From Gloeocapsa sp. PCC 7428 (GTDB taxonomy: Bacteria > Cyanobacteriota > Cyanobacteriia > Cyanobacteriales > Chroococcidiopsidaceae), in contig NC_019745.1 in assembly GCF_000317555.1 (NCBI RefSeq), forward strand, positions 310,001 to 374,000: DNA of 64,000 nucleotides, written 5' to 3'. The position numbers and the translations under genes are program-made. This document shows positions 23,599-32,670 of the stretch, one piece after another. Under the pieces are notes generated by a model. That model was not told the DNA's origin. It saw only the letters and a list, made by a program, of their open reading frames with translations, and made no database searches. How positions within the stretch are numbered: position 1 is the first letter of the stretch; each line of letters opens with the position of its first letter.

Positions 23599-26088
23599 AT
23601 GACTGGGCGTTTTCTGTGTAGCGTGCAACGAGTTGTTTTGTGGTCGATTGTGGTATCGAGTTGCATTCCCGATGTGCTAAATTTATCGCCAGCTTGGGCA
23701 GAACAATTAGAAACGACTCAAACCGAACAACCTGCAACCACGGTTGATGAATGGATGAGGCAGATTGCGCAAGTTATTGCCCAGATTAGTCAAGTCGAAG
23801 TCAGCGCTACAGAAACAGGCTTAGAAATTGTATTACAAACTGCAACAGGTCAAATTACAGTTCCGACAACAAGTATTGTAGGCAACGATCTGATCGCAGA
23901 TATTCCCAATGCCGTGTTAGCGTTGCCAGAGGGACAGTTTCAACAAGTCAATCCTAGCGAAGAAGTTGCCTTAGTCAGCGTTTTCAACTTACCAGATAAC
24001 CAGGTTCGTGTGGTGATTACAGGAATTAATGCACCGCCAAAAGTGGCGATCGCAACCGAACCACAAGGCTTAGTCATGAGTGTCACTCCAGAAGCCGAGG
24101 AAGACACGATAGAAATCGTTGTCACAGGCGAACAAAACGAAGGTTATAACCCCTCTAGTGCAGCTACCGCAACGCGCACTGATACACCGTTACGCGACGT
24201 TCCAGCCTCGATTCAAGTGATTCCGCAACAAGTTATCGAAGATCAAGGTAGGCTTCGCTTATCCGATGCGGTACGCAATAATGCGCCAGGCGTAACAACC
24301 TCAAATAGCTATGCAGGGACAGGACAAGGTGAATTTATTATTCGAGGGTTTAGACAAAATTACAATTTTAGAAATGGTTTCCGTGATGGTAAGTTTGGTT
24401 TTATCGCCGACTTGTCTAACGTTGAACAAATTGAAGTGTTACGAGGACCTGCTTCAGTATTATTTGGACAGGTGCAACCTGGTGGTATTGTTAACGTTGT
24501 AACCAAACAACCATTAAATGAACCGACTTACACGGTTAGTTTCACAGGTGGACAGTTCAGCTTTTATCGTCCAGAAATTGATTTTTCTGCACCATTAACC
24601 GACGATGGCAGTTTACGCTATCGCCTGAATGTAGCGTATCAAAATGCAGGCAGTTTTCGCGATTTTGTCAACGAAGAACGCTTATTCATCGCGCCCGTCT
24701 TGCAATGGGACATGAGCGAAAATACAACTTTAACACTCGATTTCTCCTACCTGTACAACGATCCCGTGTTTGATCGCGGTGTGGTTGCGCTTAGTGATGG
24801 TTCTTTGCCATTACCAATCGATCGCTTTTTAGGCTATCCGTCGCTAGATGATTATTATGAAACGCAATATCGCGCGGGATATCGACTGGAACATCGCTTC
24901 AACGAAAACTGGCAAATTCGCAATGCGTTTTTCTTTGCTTCAATTTTGCAGACAGGATTACATACCGATTTTGGTGGCGCGTTAGTTGACGATCGCTTTC
25001 TTCCCAGAGATTATCTAGATAGCGAATATCTTAACGAAAATTTTGGCTTGCAAACTGACTTAATTGGTCGTTTTACAACAGGTTCCATTGAACATCAACT
25101 CTTAATAGGTGTCGATCTCAACCGCATCACCGATCACTATCAAACTCGTTTTGCTACCTTACCACCAATTGATATTTTCAACCCAAACTATGACGTTGCA
25201 GTACCAGAAGTTCTTGAACCTGATTATTTTCAAACCATTTTTACCGATAATCTCGGACTTTATGTACAAGATCAAATTACCGTAATAGAAAATTTAAAAT
25301 TACTCGTAGGTGGAAGACTTGATTTTGCTTGGCAAGATCAAAATCTATTTGGTGAAGAATCAACGCAATCGGATACTGCATTTAGCCCGCGCGTGGGCGT
25401 TGTTTATCAACCGATTGAACCAATTTCGCTGTATGCTAGCTTCAACCAATCATTCTTTCCTGTAATTGGGCGATCGCGGACGAATACTGCATTTGAACCG
25501 GAACGCGGTACACAATATGAAATTGGGATTAAAGCAGATATCAACAATAATTTATCTGCCACACTCGCAGCTTTTGATATCACCAAACGCAACGTACTAA
25601 CAAGCGATCCTATTGATTCAAATTTCTCAATTCAAGTAGGCGAACAACGCAGTCAAGGCGTTGAATTCAATATCGCTGGTGAAATTTTGCCAGGATGGAA
25701 TCTTATCGCAGGTTATGCTTACACCGATGCGCGAGTTATCCAAGATAATCGCATTCCCGAAGGTGACTTTTTAAGCAATGTTCCCGAAAATGCCTTAAAT
25801 CTATGGACAACATACGAAATTCAAACCGGAAACTTGCAAGGATTAGGATTTGGATTGGGGTTATTTTTTGTAGGCGAACGTCAAGGACAACTTCCTAATA
25901 GCAATTTACAGCTACCGAGTTACGTTCGTGCTGATGCTGCACTATTTTACCGCCGTGAGAACTGGAGGGCGGCAATCAATATTCAAAATCTGTTTGACAT
26001 CGAATACTACGAAGTTGCTCAAAATAGAACCACAATTTATCCAGGCGCACCATTTAATATTCGGGCGACAGTCTCCTATGATTTTTAA
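23599..26088 (+). CDS. TonB-dependent siderophore receptor with AMIN domain
   Basis: 829 aa from the ATG at 23599, which has GGAAGGAG seven bases upstream; a TTG at 23542 would add 19 residues. A signal peptide is followed by an AMIN domain (about 65-165), the plug (TDTPLRDVPASIQVIPQQVI; VEVLRGPASVLFGQVQPGG) and a full 22-strand barrel. It ends in the aromatic outer-membrane signal FNIRATVSYDF. It imports ferric siderophores across the outer membrane with TonB energy. The AMIN domain in cyanobacterial receptors probably binds cell-wall or periplasmic glycan. The siderophore-binding lipoprotein gene follows after about 100 bp. Unlike the paralogue at 5439-7226, this one is intact. Confidence 0.95.
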   Translation: MTGRFLCSVQRVVLWSIVVSSCIPDVLNLSPAWAEQLETTQTEQPATTVDEWMRQIAQVIAQISQVEVSATETGLEIVLQTATGQITVPTTSIVGNDLIADIPNAVLALPEGQFQQVNPSEEVALVSVFNLPDNQVRVVITGINAPPKVAIATEPQGLVMSVTPEAEEDTIEIVVTGEQNEGYNPSSAATATRTDTPLRDVPASIQVIPQQVIEDQGRLRLSDAVRNNAPGVTTSNSYAGTGQGEFIIRGFRQNYNFRNGFRDGKFGFIADLSNVEQIEVLRGPASVLFGQVQPGGIVNVVTKQPLNEPTYTVSFTGGQFSFYRPEIDFSAPLTDDGSLRYRLNVAYQNAGSFRDFVNEERLFIAPVLQWDMSENTTLTLDFSYLYNDPVFDRGVVALSDGSLPLPIDRFLGYPSLDDYYETQYRAGYRLEHRFNENWQIRNAFFFASILQTGLHTDFGGALVDDRFLPRDYLDSEYLNENFGLQTDLIGRFTTGSIEHQLLIGVDLNRITDHYQTRFATLPPIDIFNPNYDVAVPEVLEPDYFQTIFTDNLGLYVQDQITVIENLKLLVGGRLDFAWQDQNLFGEESTQSDTAFSPRVGVVYQPIEPISLYASFNQSFFPVIGRSRTNTAFEPERGTQYEIGIKADINNNLSATLAAFDITKRNVLTSDPIDSNFSIQVGEQRSQGVEFNIAGEILPGWNLIAGYAYTDARVIQDNRIPEGDFLSNVPENALNLWTTYEIQTGNLQGLGFGLGLFFVGERQGQLPNSNLQLPSYVRADAALFYRRENWRAAINIQNLFDIEYYEVAQNRTTIYPGAPFNIRATVSYDF

Positions 26089-26150
26089 GTTGGTGGTAGC
26101 CCCTAAATTCTCCGTATGATTTTTAAGTTGGTAGTAGCCCCCTAAATCCC
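26077..26150 (+). repeat. Tandem 38-bp duplication at the receptor 3' end
   Basis: TATGATTTTTAAGTTGGT and the following ~17 bases occur at 26077 and again at 26115, with few differences. The first copy contains the receptor's last codons and stop (YDF, TAA). The second is non-coding and runs into a family C tract at 26137-26169. Confidence 0.75.
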
Positions 26151-26192
26151 CCATTCTGGGGACTTTGAATAGATAGCAGCTAAAGTGTACTC

Positions 26193-27218
26193 ATGCAACT
26201 TCAAAAATTTGGTGTTTGTTTAATTCCTATTCTGATTGCAGCGTGTCATCTCAATCAAGCCCCTACAACAAGCTATAATACAGCCTCAACTACACAATGC
26301 CGCAGCATTAACCACGAGTTTGGTAATACGCAAATTTGCAGACAGCCGCAACGCATTATCGCCTACGATCCTGGATCGCTTGATTTACTTCTGGCGCTAG
26401 GTGTTGAACCTGTAGGCTACACAGGTTTTTCTCAAGTTGTTCCTAATTCTCTCAAAGCCGGAGAAGCGATCAATGAATTTGGTTATTTAAGCGATCGCAT
26501 CACAACATCGCCAACTTACATCGGTAATTACAGCAGCCCTTCGCTAGAGACGATCCTCAAACTCAAACCTGATTTAATCTTAATCACTTATAGCTACGGC
26601 GATCGCACTCAATACGACCAATTTAGCAAACTTGCACCGACATTAGCATTATCTGGCGGTGATTTCCCTTGGCAACAACGCTTACTTACCCTCGCACAAG
26701 TGCTAAACCGCGAACCGCAAGCACAGCAGGTACTCGCACGATATCAACAAAAAGTTGCAGCAGCTAAAGCCAAGCTAGAACCCATCAGTCGCAATAACAA
26801 AGTACTGCTACTTTATTTCGCACGCCCCGATCACCTACCGATATCCACCGATAAAATCTTTGCAGGTGCATTACTTCAAGATTTAGGCTTTCAGCTTGTC
26901 ATTCCCCAACGCACAATTGATGTTGATGGCGTGATTCGCGGCGTTTCGTTAGAAGTCTTACCGCAACTTGAAGCAGATATTATTATTGTCATGGCAGGCG
27001 GTTCCGAAGGGATACGCAAAGTCAAGCAGCTATGGAACCAAAATCCGCTTTTGCAAGCTGTAAGTAACGATGTAAAGCTTTATTTCGTAGATGGCTATCT
27101 CTGGGCATTTTTAGATGGACCAATTGCTGCTGAACAAATTATTGATAATGTTCAAGAATTGCTATTGCCAACAGTGGATATTTCTATGTACTTACACCAA
27201 TTTAATGCATCAAGATAA
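26193..27218 (+). CDS. Iron-siderophore ABC transporter binding lipoprotein
   Basis: 341 aa. The signal peptide ends in a lipobox (LIPILIAAC, Cys 18). The FecB/BtuF-type fold follows: RIIAYDPGSLDLLLALGVEP, then LKPDLILITYSYG, with a long helix linker (QQRLLTLAQVLNREPQAQQV) and a C-terminal lobe. It captures ferric siderophore in the periplasm and hands it to a FecCD/FhuB permease, which is not in the window. It lies directly downstream of the TonB receptor in the same direction, so it is part of the same uptake route. Confidence 0.93.
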   Translation: MQLQKFGVCLIPILIAACHLNQAPTTSYNTASTTQCRSINHEFGNTQICRQPQRIIAYDPGSLDLLLALGVEPVGYTGFSQVVPNSLKAGEAINEFGYLSDRITTSPTYIGNYSSPSLETILKLKPDLILITYSYGDRTQYDQFSKLAPTLALSGGDFPWQQRLLTLAQVLNREPQAQQVLARYQQKVAAAKAKLEPISRNNKVLLLYFARPDHLPISTDKIFAGALLQDLGFQLVIPQRTIDVDGVIRGVSLEVLPQLEADIIIVMAGGSEGIRKVKQLWNQNPLLQAVSNDVKLYFVDGYLWAFLDGPIAAEQIIDNVQELLLPTVDISMYLHQFNASR

Positions 27219-27258
27219 AACTATCTGCTACCCAAGCGACAATCTTTTTAGCTACTCT

Positions 27259-27921
27259 TTACAACGCAGCTTTCCTTTGAAATCCGAACTTGATGTGACT
27301 AATTTCCAGTCTTTTCACGTAGTTTTGAATTAAGTGAATCAGTTTTTGCCGTTGCAGCTTCAATGTCGATGTCTTATGTGATTTTAGCGCTAACTGTGTA
27401 GGATAATGCTCAAATATGATATCGAGTTGACTTTTTCCTTCAGAATTCCATAATTGTTCTATCGGCTTAAATTCTTCTGAATTAGGAAAGAGTGGATTGT
27501 TACTGGATATCACCTTTGCGTATTTTGTTAAAGGCTGAAAGTGAATTGAATATTCTAATTTCGCATCTAAAGTTTCTCTTAACTCAAAGCAAGGAAAAAA
27601 TTCAGGAAAGCGTTGTCTAGATTCTCGAAACCGATTGTAAATTTCTTGCTGCCAACGTCTGCGACAGAGGCTAACAAAAGCGTTGTTGATATTTTGTATT
27701 TGTTTAGCTTTTAACAATTCATCAGCCGACAATGGTTGTTGAGCATATAAAGAAAACTTTGGCAATGGCTCGGAAGAAGGAGAAAATAGGGTGTTTTGAT
27801 ACAGTTGATTACCTTGCGCAAAAATATGTGGTAACGGCATATTGCTCAGTCTTGAATCATCAGTTAATATGCTTTTTTTTATGAGTAATGCTGTTTTTCT
27901 TGGTTTAGTTAATGCTTGCAT
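27259..27921 (-). CDS. Protein of unknown function
   Basis: 220 aa, no family recognised. The N-terminal ~70 residues are basic and polar. A helical segment with many basic and aromatic residues follows (NNAFVSLCRRRWQQEIYNRF), then a region rich in LKSHKTSTLKLQRQKLIHLI near the C-terminus. There is no signal peptide or membrane helix. The long clean frame with low overlap to its neighbours supports it being real. It is convergent with the siderophore-binding lipoprotein gene and upstream of a long gene-free gap. Confidence 0.6.
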   Translation of the reverse strand: MQALTKPRKTALLIKKSILTDDSRLSNMPLPHIFAQGNQLYQNTLFSPSSEPLPKFSLYAQQPLSADELLKAKQIQNINNAFVSLCRRRWQQEIYNRFRESRQRFPEFFPCFELRETLDAKLEYSIHFQPLTKYAKVISSNNPLFPNSEEFKPIEQLWNSEGKSQLDIIFEHYPTQLALKSHKTSTLKLQRQKLIHLIQNYVKRLEISHIKFGFQRKAAL

Positions 27922-28445
27922 AATCTCTTACTCGATTTGATGCACAAGAAAATTCAATGTAGTTCTCAGAATATTGGTCAAGTATGGCAACCGCATGACA
28001 AACGAGTGACAGTGATGTGGATTTTCAAAACTATTGTTCTGATTTAATCGCAGCAGGTACATTGAGTTACAGTTGCTCTATACATTAGGTAATTTAATAA
28101 ATATAGTGAGCGATCGCACCTTAAAGAAGATTACAGTAATACCACTTAATAATGAAGTCATATGATTGCATCAACTTCGCAGCGAACTATCTTGAAAAGA
28201 GTTGCAAAGCGTCATAATTATTTTTTATATAGCGCCTGCCATAACGCTTATCCTTTCTGCCAAGTTGAGTGAAGATGAAAAACTAAGAACAGCATTAATT
28301 ACTGGTCAGTTCGTCTGAAAGATTGCTACTTTGATTCTAGATTTAATAAGTAAGGAGATAAAAAGGCGATCGCATATCCTTTCCGCTAGCTTTACACTCT
28401 GTAATTTTTTCTAAACTGAGAAAGGACTATGTTAAATAAACACTT
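27922..28445. other. Gene-free 524-bp gap
   Basis: AT-rich with HIP1 octamers near 28111 and 28366. No open frame with coding character, no tRNA-like fold and no dispersed repeat of the families described here were seen. It should contain the promoters of both flanking divergent genes. Confidence 0.4.
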
Positions 28446-29090
28446 ATGGTACTGCGACCTAACCAAAGACAAAAATTAGACAGTTCCGACGATCAACAGT
28501 TTTATGCCTATCCTCGGTTTGTAACTCATGTTGATGACGGATTTATTCAACAGCTGACAGATTTGTATCGAGATCGTCTCAAACCGAACACCCGTATCTT
28601 TGACATGATGAGCAGTTGGGTTTCGCATCTACCAGAAGAAATAGAATTTGCTCATGTTGAAGGACACGGACTCAATGAAGAGGAATTAGCACGAAATTCA
28701 CGATTGAATCATTATTTTGTGCAAAATCTCAACGAAAATCCCAAGTTTCCGCTCAAAGACCAAGATTTTGATGCAGTACTTAACACAGTATCAGTACAAT
28801 ATCTACAATATCCCGAAGCCGTATTTTCTGAAATTCACCGCGTTCTCAAGCCTGGTGGAGTTGCGATTGTCAGCTTTTCCAACCGGATGTTTTTTCAAAA
28901 AGCGATCGAAGCATGGCGCGAAGGTTCAGAAGCTAGCCGCGTTGAGTTAGTCAAGCATTACTTTGAGTCAGTACCAGGATTTACGTCTCCCGAAGTGATT
29001 GCACGTCAATCAAATGTACCAAGTTTCTTGCAATGGTTAGGTGCTGGCGGGGGAGATCCCTTTTATGCTGTAATTGCTTACCGTGAATAA
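28446..29090 (+). CDS. Class I SAM-dependent methyltransferase
   Basis: 214 aa, Methyltransf_11 type. The post-motif segment is clear: FDAVLNTVSVQYLQYPEAVF, then EIHRVLKPGGVAIVSFSNRM. The glycine-rich motif I is less evident (RIFDMMSSWVSHLPEE, then VEGHGLNEEEL), which is typical of a diverged subgroup. The substrate is unknown. No operon partner is evident; a lipoprotein gene follows 129 bp downstream in the same direction. Confidence 0.88.
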   Translation: MVLRPNQRQKLDSSDDQQFYAYPRFVTHVDDGFIQQLTDLYRDRLKPNTRIFDMMSSWVSHLPEEIEFAHVEGHGLNEEELARNSRLNHYFVQNLNENPKFPLKDQDFDAVLNTVSVQYLQYPEAVFSEIHRVLKPGGVAIVSFSNRMFFQKAIEAWREGSEASRVELVKHYFESVPGFTSPEVIARQSNVPSFLQWLGAGGGDPFYAVIAYRE

Positions 29091-29190
29091 AAGCAGAGGT
29101 GCAGAGGTGCCAAGGAGATAATACTACTATGAACTTCCCTTTCACTCTTCCACTAGTCACTGATCACTAGCCACTCATCACCACCTCAAC
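29090..29190 (+). repeat. Short tandem heptamer-like runs
   Basis: GCAGAGGTGCAGAGGTGC at 29094 and then CCACTAGTCACTGATCACTA and CCACTCATCACC near 29149-29182 are degenerate 7-8 base units. Similar runs are near 9600-9630, 34410-34440, 39225-39255 and 56115-56150. Confidence 0.55.
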
Positions 29191-29219
29191 TTCTATTAAT
29201 CACTTCCAAGGAGACACGA

Positions 29220-29732
29220 ATGATATTTCCAAATGTGCGTAGGGTTTTGGCGGCTTTTTTACTCTCAATGTTATTGTTTGTTACAGCTTGTCAAACTCAA
29301 GCTTCCTCGCGTTTTGACGAGGTACAAGCGATCAGTAGCCAGCAAAAAAGTGGTCAAGCTGTAGCTAAAGACGCAACTCAAGGTGGTAGTTTTAATCAAT
29401 TCTTTCCTAAAGCCGGTCGCGGTTACGAACGAGTTTACACGCAGGAGAAAAAAGGTTTTGCTGAAGCTAAGTTGAAAAAAGACGGTAAGGATGTAGCGTT
29501 GATGGCGATTTCTGATACGCGCAGCCTTCCAACTGCTGCGGCAAAATTTAAGAATGCGACAAAACAAATCGCAGGTTATCCCGCATTGGAAATTGGGAAT
29601 ACACAAACAGCAGTGCTAGTTGCCGATCGCTATCAAGTAAAAGTATTATCCCGCGATGCATCGTTTACCGCAAGCGATCGCGAAGCTTTGTTAAAACAAT
29701 TCGATTATCAAGGTCTTGCCAAGTTGCAGTAA
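29220..29732 (+). CDS. Small secreted lipoprotein, unknown function
   Basis: 170 aa. A signal peptide ends in a lipobox (LLFVTACQTQA). The mature protein is ~145 residues, mixed alpha/beta, with no recognised family; it has NQFFPKAGRGYERVYTQEK and LVADRYQVKVLSRDASF. It is probably anchored to the outer leaflet of the cytoplasmic membrane or the periplasmic face. The AAGGAG before the ATG supports the start. It is followed 43 bp later by an unknown gene in the same direction, possibly co-transcribed. Confidence 0.85.
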   Translation: MIFPNVRRVLAAFLLSMLLFVTACQTQASSRFDEVQAISSQQKSGQAVAKDATQGGSFNQFFPKAGRGYERVYTQEKKGFAEAKLKKDGKDVALMAISDTRSLPTAAAKFKNATKQIAGYPALEIGNTQTAVLVADRYQVKVLSRDASFTASDREALLKQFDYQGLAKLQ

Positions 29733-29775
29733 TCATATCTCAGACTGAAACAAATTTTGAATACAGGAGTTTGAC

Positions 29776-30663
29776 GTGAGCAAACCTATCCAAAAGTTGG
29801 TTGACGATCTACCAACTAATAACTTAACCGTCTCAATGCTGCGATCGCTTGATTTTGTGATTCCAGGTCAGTGGCAAAATGTGACAGGATTTGAAAATAC
29901 AATTCGTGTTGTTACAGGCGAAACTGACGAATCTCTCATTCAACAAATTGGCGAACGCGCAATCTATCTCTACAACGATCGCTCACAAGGCTACCAACGC
30001 GCCATGTGGTTGTATCAAACTGTAGACAGTACGGATGTTGCACTTGGTACGGCTGCATTAGCAAACAAAGTAGGAGAAAGAATTCCACTACTAGGTTTCT
30101 TAAACCGCCTCACTCCCAAAGCTGATAAAGCACAAACGATCGATTTAAGCCTTAAATTAGTTGCAGAATTAGTTGCATTTTGCTACATCAACGGCATTCC
30201 AGGAGACAGCATTGGTGATTTTGTTGCATCTTTAGCCGACTATAGCGGCGAGTCATTAATGCGAATGGTGGCTTTAGTTTGTGTAGATGGTTTAATTCCC
30301 TTAGGACCAGATTTCATCCTCAAAGCACAATCAGTTCTGAATAACACAAGTCCTAACGAGTTAGAAAAAAATGCAACGTTCCAACGGATAAGTGATGCAA
30401 TTCCAGGCGTGACTTCTCTAAATAAATTGCTTTTTATTGGTGAAAGCTTTGACTCGGTTAAAGGTTGGATGAGTGGGCTTGTTTCTTCACGAAATTTAAC
30501 GCCCCAAAAAGTCGTTAATAATCTCCAACAAGCGATCGAAGTTGCTGACGATAAACTCGACTATCTTGCAGCATTTCTCGATGTCGCAACAAACTACTAC
30601 GAACACACAGGTACCCAAACATTAGCACGTCGCCTAATTGAACGCGCTGTAGCTGAAATTTAG
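29776..30663 (+). CDS. Cyanobacterial protein of unknown function
   Basis: 295 aa with a GTG start preceded by AGGAG. Mostly alpha-helical with several amphipathic or mildly hydrophobic segments (LSLKLVAELVAFCYINGIPG, MVALVCVDGLIPLGPDF, KLDYLAAFLDVATNYYEH). No signal peptide or catalytic motif is seen. It is preceded 43 bp upstream by a secreted lipoprotein gene in the same direction and may be co-expressed. I do not recognise the family with certainty. Confidence 0.8.
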   Translation: MSKPIQKLVDDLPTNNLTVSMLRSLDFVIPGQWQNVTGFENTIRVVTGETDESLIQQIGERAIYLYNDRSQGYQRAMWLYQTVDSTDVALGTAALANKVGERIPLLGFLNRLTPKADKAQTIDLSLKLVAELVAFCYINGIPGDSIGDFVASLADYSGESLMRMVALVCVDGLIPLGPDFILKAQSVLNNTSPNELEKNATFQRISDAIPGVTSLNKLLFIGESFDSVKGWMSGLVSSRNLTPQKVVNNLQQAIEVADDKLDYLAAFLDVATNYYEHTGTQTLARRLIERAVAEI

Positions 30664-30705
30664 AATTATAGGTGGACAAAATTAGTAGAGTATACTTGTT
30701 TAGAT

Positions 30706-30779
30706 TAGGTAATAAGTAATAGGTAATGAGTGATATAGTTGTTGCCAATTACCAGTTACCAATTACCAGTTTTATTCAC
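30706..30779 (+). repeat. Heptamer-rich hairpin repeat, family B, copy 4
   Basis: AGGTAATAAGTAATAGGTAA on the left faces CCAATTACCAGTTACCAATT on the right; the tail here is diverged (ACCAGTTTTATTCACCTAAA). It abuts the 3' end of the minus-strand Uma2 gene and may act as its terminator stem. Confidence 0.65.
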
Positions 30780-31570
30780 CTAAATTGCTCTACTTGTACC
30801 TGCGATAAACCTGTTAGTCTGGCTACTTGTTCTATCGTTATGCCTTCTTGTAAAAGGTTCCGAATAGTCTGTTGTAATAAAGACTCCGCTTGTTCAGCGC
30901 GTTGGCGTTCTTGTTCAGCGCGTTGATGTTCTTGTTCAGCGCGTTGACGTTCTTGTTCTTCAAAAGTGGGTAACAATTCTCCCTCTAAAGTTGCCCAGCG
31001 TAACCAAGTTGCTTCTACACCTTCGTATGTACCATGCCAATGTTGCAGTGCTAAACCCAGAGACTGGCTGACTAATTGGTTTTGAGCATTAAATGTTATC
31101 GGCTGATAAACTCCATGCTGTAAGTAGAATCCTGCCCAGTCATCAGGGTTGAATGGATCAAACCAAAAATATTCTGGTACGCGTAGTTGGTTTTGATAGA
31201 TGAGCTTCTTTTCATTTTTATCTGCTTGTGCAGTACTCTCAGAAAGCAATTCAATCACGACATCTGGTGCTTTTCCTTCTTCCCACACTACCCAACTTTT
31301 GCGTTCCTTTTTCGGTACTCCTAACACCGCAAAAAAGTCTGGTCCTCTAAAGTCTTGATTGCGTACTTGCGCCAGACTAAAATAGACAAACATATTGCCA
31401 CTTGCGTATCCATCCGATCGCTTGTCTAGCCAAGGCAATAAGCTATTAATGAGTAAATTCATTTGAACTTTATGCCGTTGGGTTTCCATCGGAATACCGT
31501 CATCGCAAGGCAATTCGTCTTGAGTAGGGGGCAATACCACACCTAATTCTTTAAGGGTAATTTCTGACAT
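30776..31570 (-). CDS. Uma2 family protein (DUF820) with coiled-coil tail
   Basis: 264 aa. The Uma2 core is present (FRGPDFFAVLG with the PD, VVIELLSESTAQADKNEKKL with the E and K, RVPEYFWFDP). After residue ~205 comes a heptad coiled coil built from three near-identical units of RAEQE(H/R)Q, visible in DNA as a 21-bp tandem array at about 30895-30960. The last ~35 residues (IRNLLQEGITIEQVARLTGL) resemble the short helix-turn-helix seen in some Rpn/Uma2 tails. The tail may allow oligomerisation. Third Uma2 gene in the window. Confidence 0.92.
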   Translation of the reverse strand: MSEITLKELGVVLPPTQDELPCDDGIPMETQRHKVQMNLLINSLLPWLDKRSDGYASGNMFVYFSLAQVRNQDFRGPDFFAVLGVPKKERKSWVVWEEGKAPDVVIELLSESTAQADKNEKKLIYQNQLRVPEYFWFDPFNPDDWAGFYLQHGVYQPITFNAQNQLVSQSLGLALQHWHGTYEGVEATWLRWATLEGELLPTFEEQERQRAEQEHQRAEQERQRAEQAESLLQQTIRNLLQEGITIEQVARLTGLSQVQVEQFR

Positions 31571-31734
31571 GGCTATTTCAGAGGTATCTACCCAGTATTG
31601 GTACTTATATACTACTGGAAAATGAGCAAAGTTTTTTGCTCAAGCACTTTAGATACAATAATCGCCTCATACAACGGATCATTTGGTGGAATGAGTTATC
31701 AACTCAACTGCAACAACATGATCCGCGTGACTAA

Positions 31735-32592
31735 TTAACCGTCTATCTGCGCTAGAATTCTTTCGGCTTCTTGACACAGTTGCGCGTGACAATGACCGTT
31801 ACTTGCCATTAAACCACCCCACTGATTCACATCTCCGGTGTTGTATTGCAAAGGATCGCCGTTAAAGTGCGTAAATTGTCCGCCAGCTTCGGTGAGAATC
31901 AATTCTGGTGCAGCCATATCCCAATCTTTCGGTGCAGATTTTCCAGAAAGAGATATGTAGACATCTGCTTCTTGTTCAATAATTGTGGCAATTTTGCAGC
32001 CGACACTACCGACAAATTTTTGTTTCTTGCAGGGAAGATGTTCTAATAATTGATTGAAGCGCTGATCGCGGTGTGTGCGACTCACAACTAAAGTTAAATC
32101 TTCAGCTTGGTTGCGATCTGAAACTTTAATCGGCTTAACTCCACCATCACGCGTTTCGGCAAAAGTACCACCACCAAGTTTTGCATAGTAAAGTTTTTCT
32201 AACTCTGGACACGCAACAATTGCCAGCACAGGGCGTTTATCTTTAACTAAAGCAAGATGAATTGCATATTCGCCAGTTTTGTCAATAAAGTCTCGCGTTC
32301 CATCTAAAGGATCAATAATCCAAACCCAAGGTTTATTAAAATACTCAGGAGATAGCGCCTTATAAGTTTCTTCGCTCATGTAAGCAAAGTCTTCATCTCC
32401 TAAGCTACTCTTGAGTTTATCTAAAATATAGTGATTAACCGCAAGATCTGCTGAAGTTACAGGACCATCTTTTTTGTCTTTAATTTCCAGATTACCTTCA
32501 TTAATATCCGCTTGGTAATAAGAGCGTAACAAATACGATGCTCCCCAACCTACGGAACGCGCGATCGCTAAAATTTCCTCTAGATCCTTCAT
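31735..32592 (-). CDS. cysQ: 3'(2'),5'-bisphosphate nucleotidase, CysQ-like
   Basis: 285 aa inositol monophosphatase fold. Metal-site motifs are visible: GPVTSADLAVNHYI, MSEE, then DPLDGTRDFI near residue 97, and the C-terminal WDMAAPELILTEAGG. CysQ removes the 3'-phosphate from PAP formed in sulfate assimilation. An inositol-1-phosphatase function cannot be excluded from sequence alone. The ATG at 32592 has GGATCC-like spacing without a clear ribosome site. It is flanked by Uma2 genes in the same orientation but with gaps. Confidence 0.85.
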   Translation of the reverse strand: MKDLEEILAIARSVGWGASYLLRSYYQADINEGNLEIKDKKDGPVTSADLAVNHYILDKLKSSLGDEDFAYMSEETYKALSPEYFNKPWVWIIDPLDGTRDFIDKTGEYAIHLALVKDKRPVLAIVACPELEKLYYAKLGGGTFAETRDGGVKPIKVSDRNQAEDLTLVVSRTHRDQRFNQLLEHLPCKKQKFVGSVGCKIATIIEQEADVYISLSGKSAPKDWDMAAPELILTEAGGQFTHFNGDPLQYNTGDVNQWGGLMASNGHCHAQLCQEAERILAQIDG

Positions 32593-32670
32593 TATGCCAC
32601 CAGCGTCGATGAACCCCTAGATTTTAGCCCATTGCCTTCGTTTCGTTAGATATCTCAATCAATTAATTTG

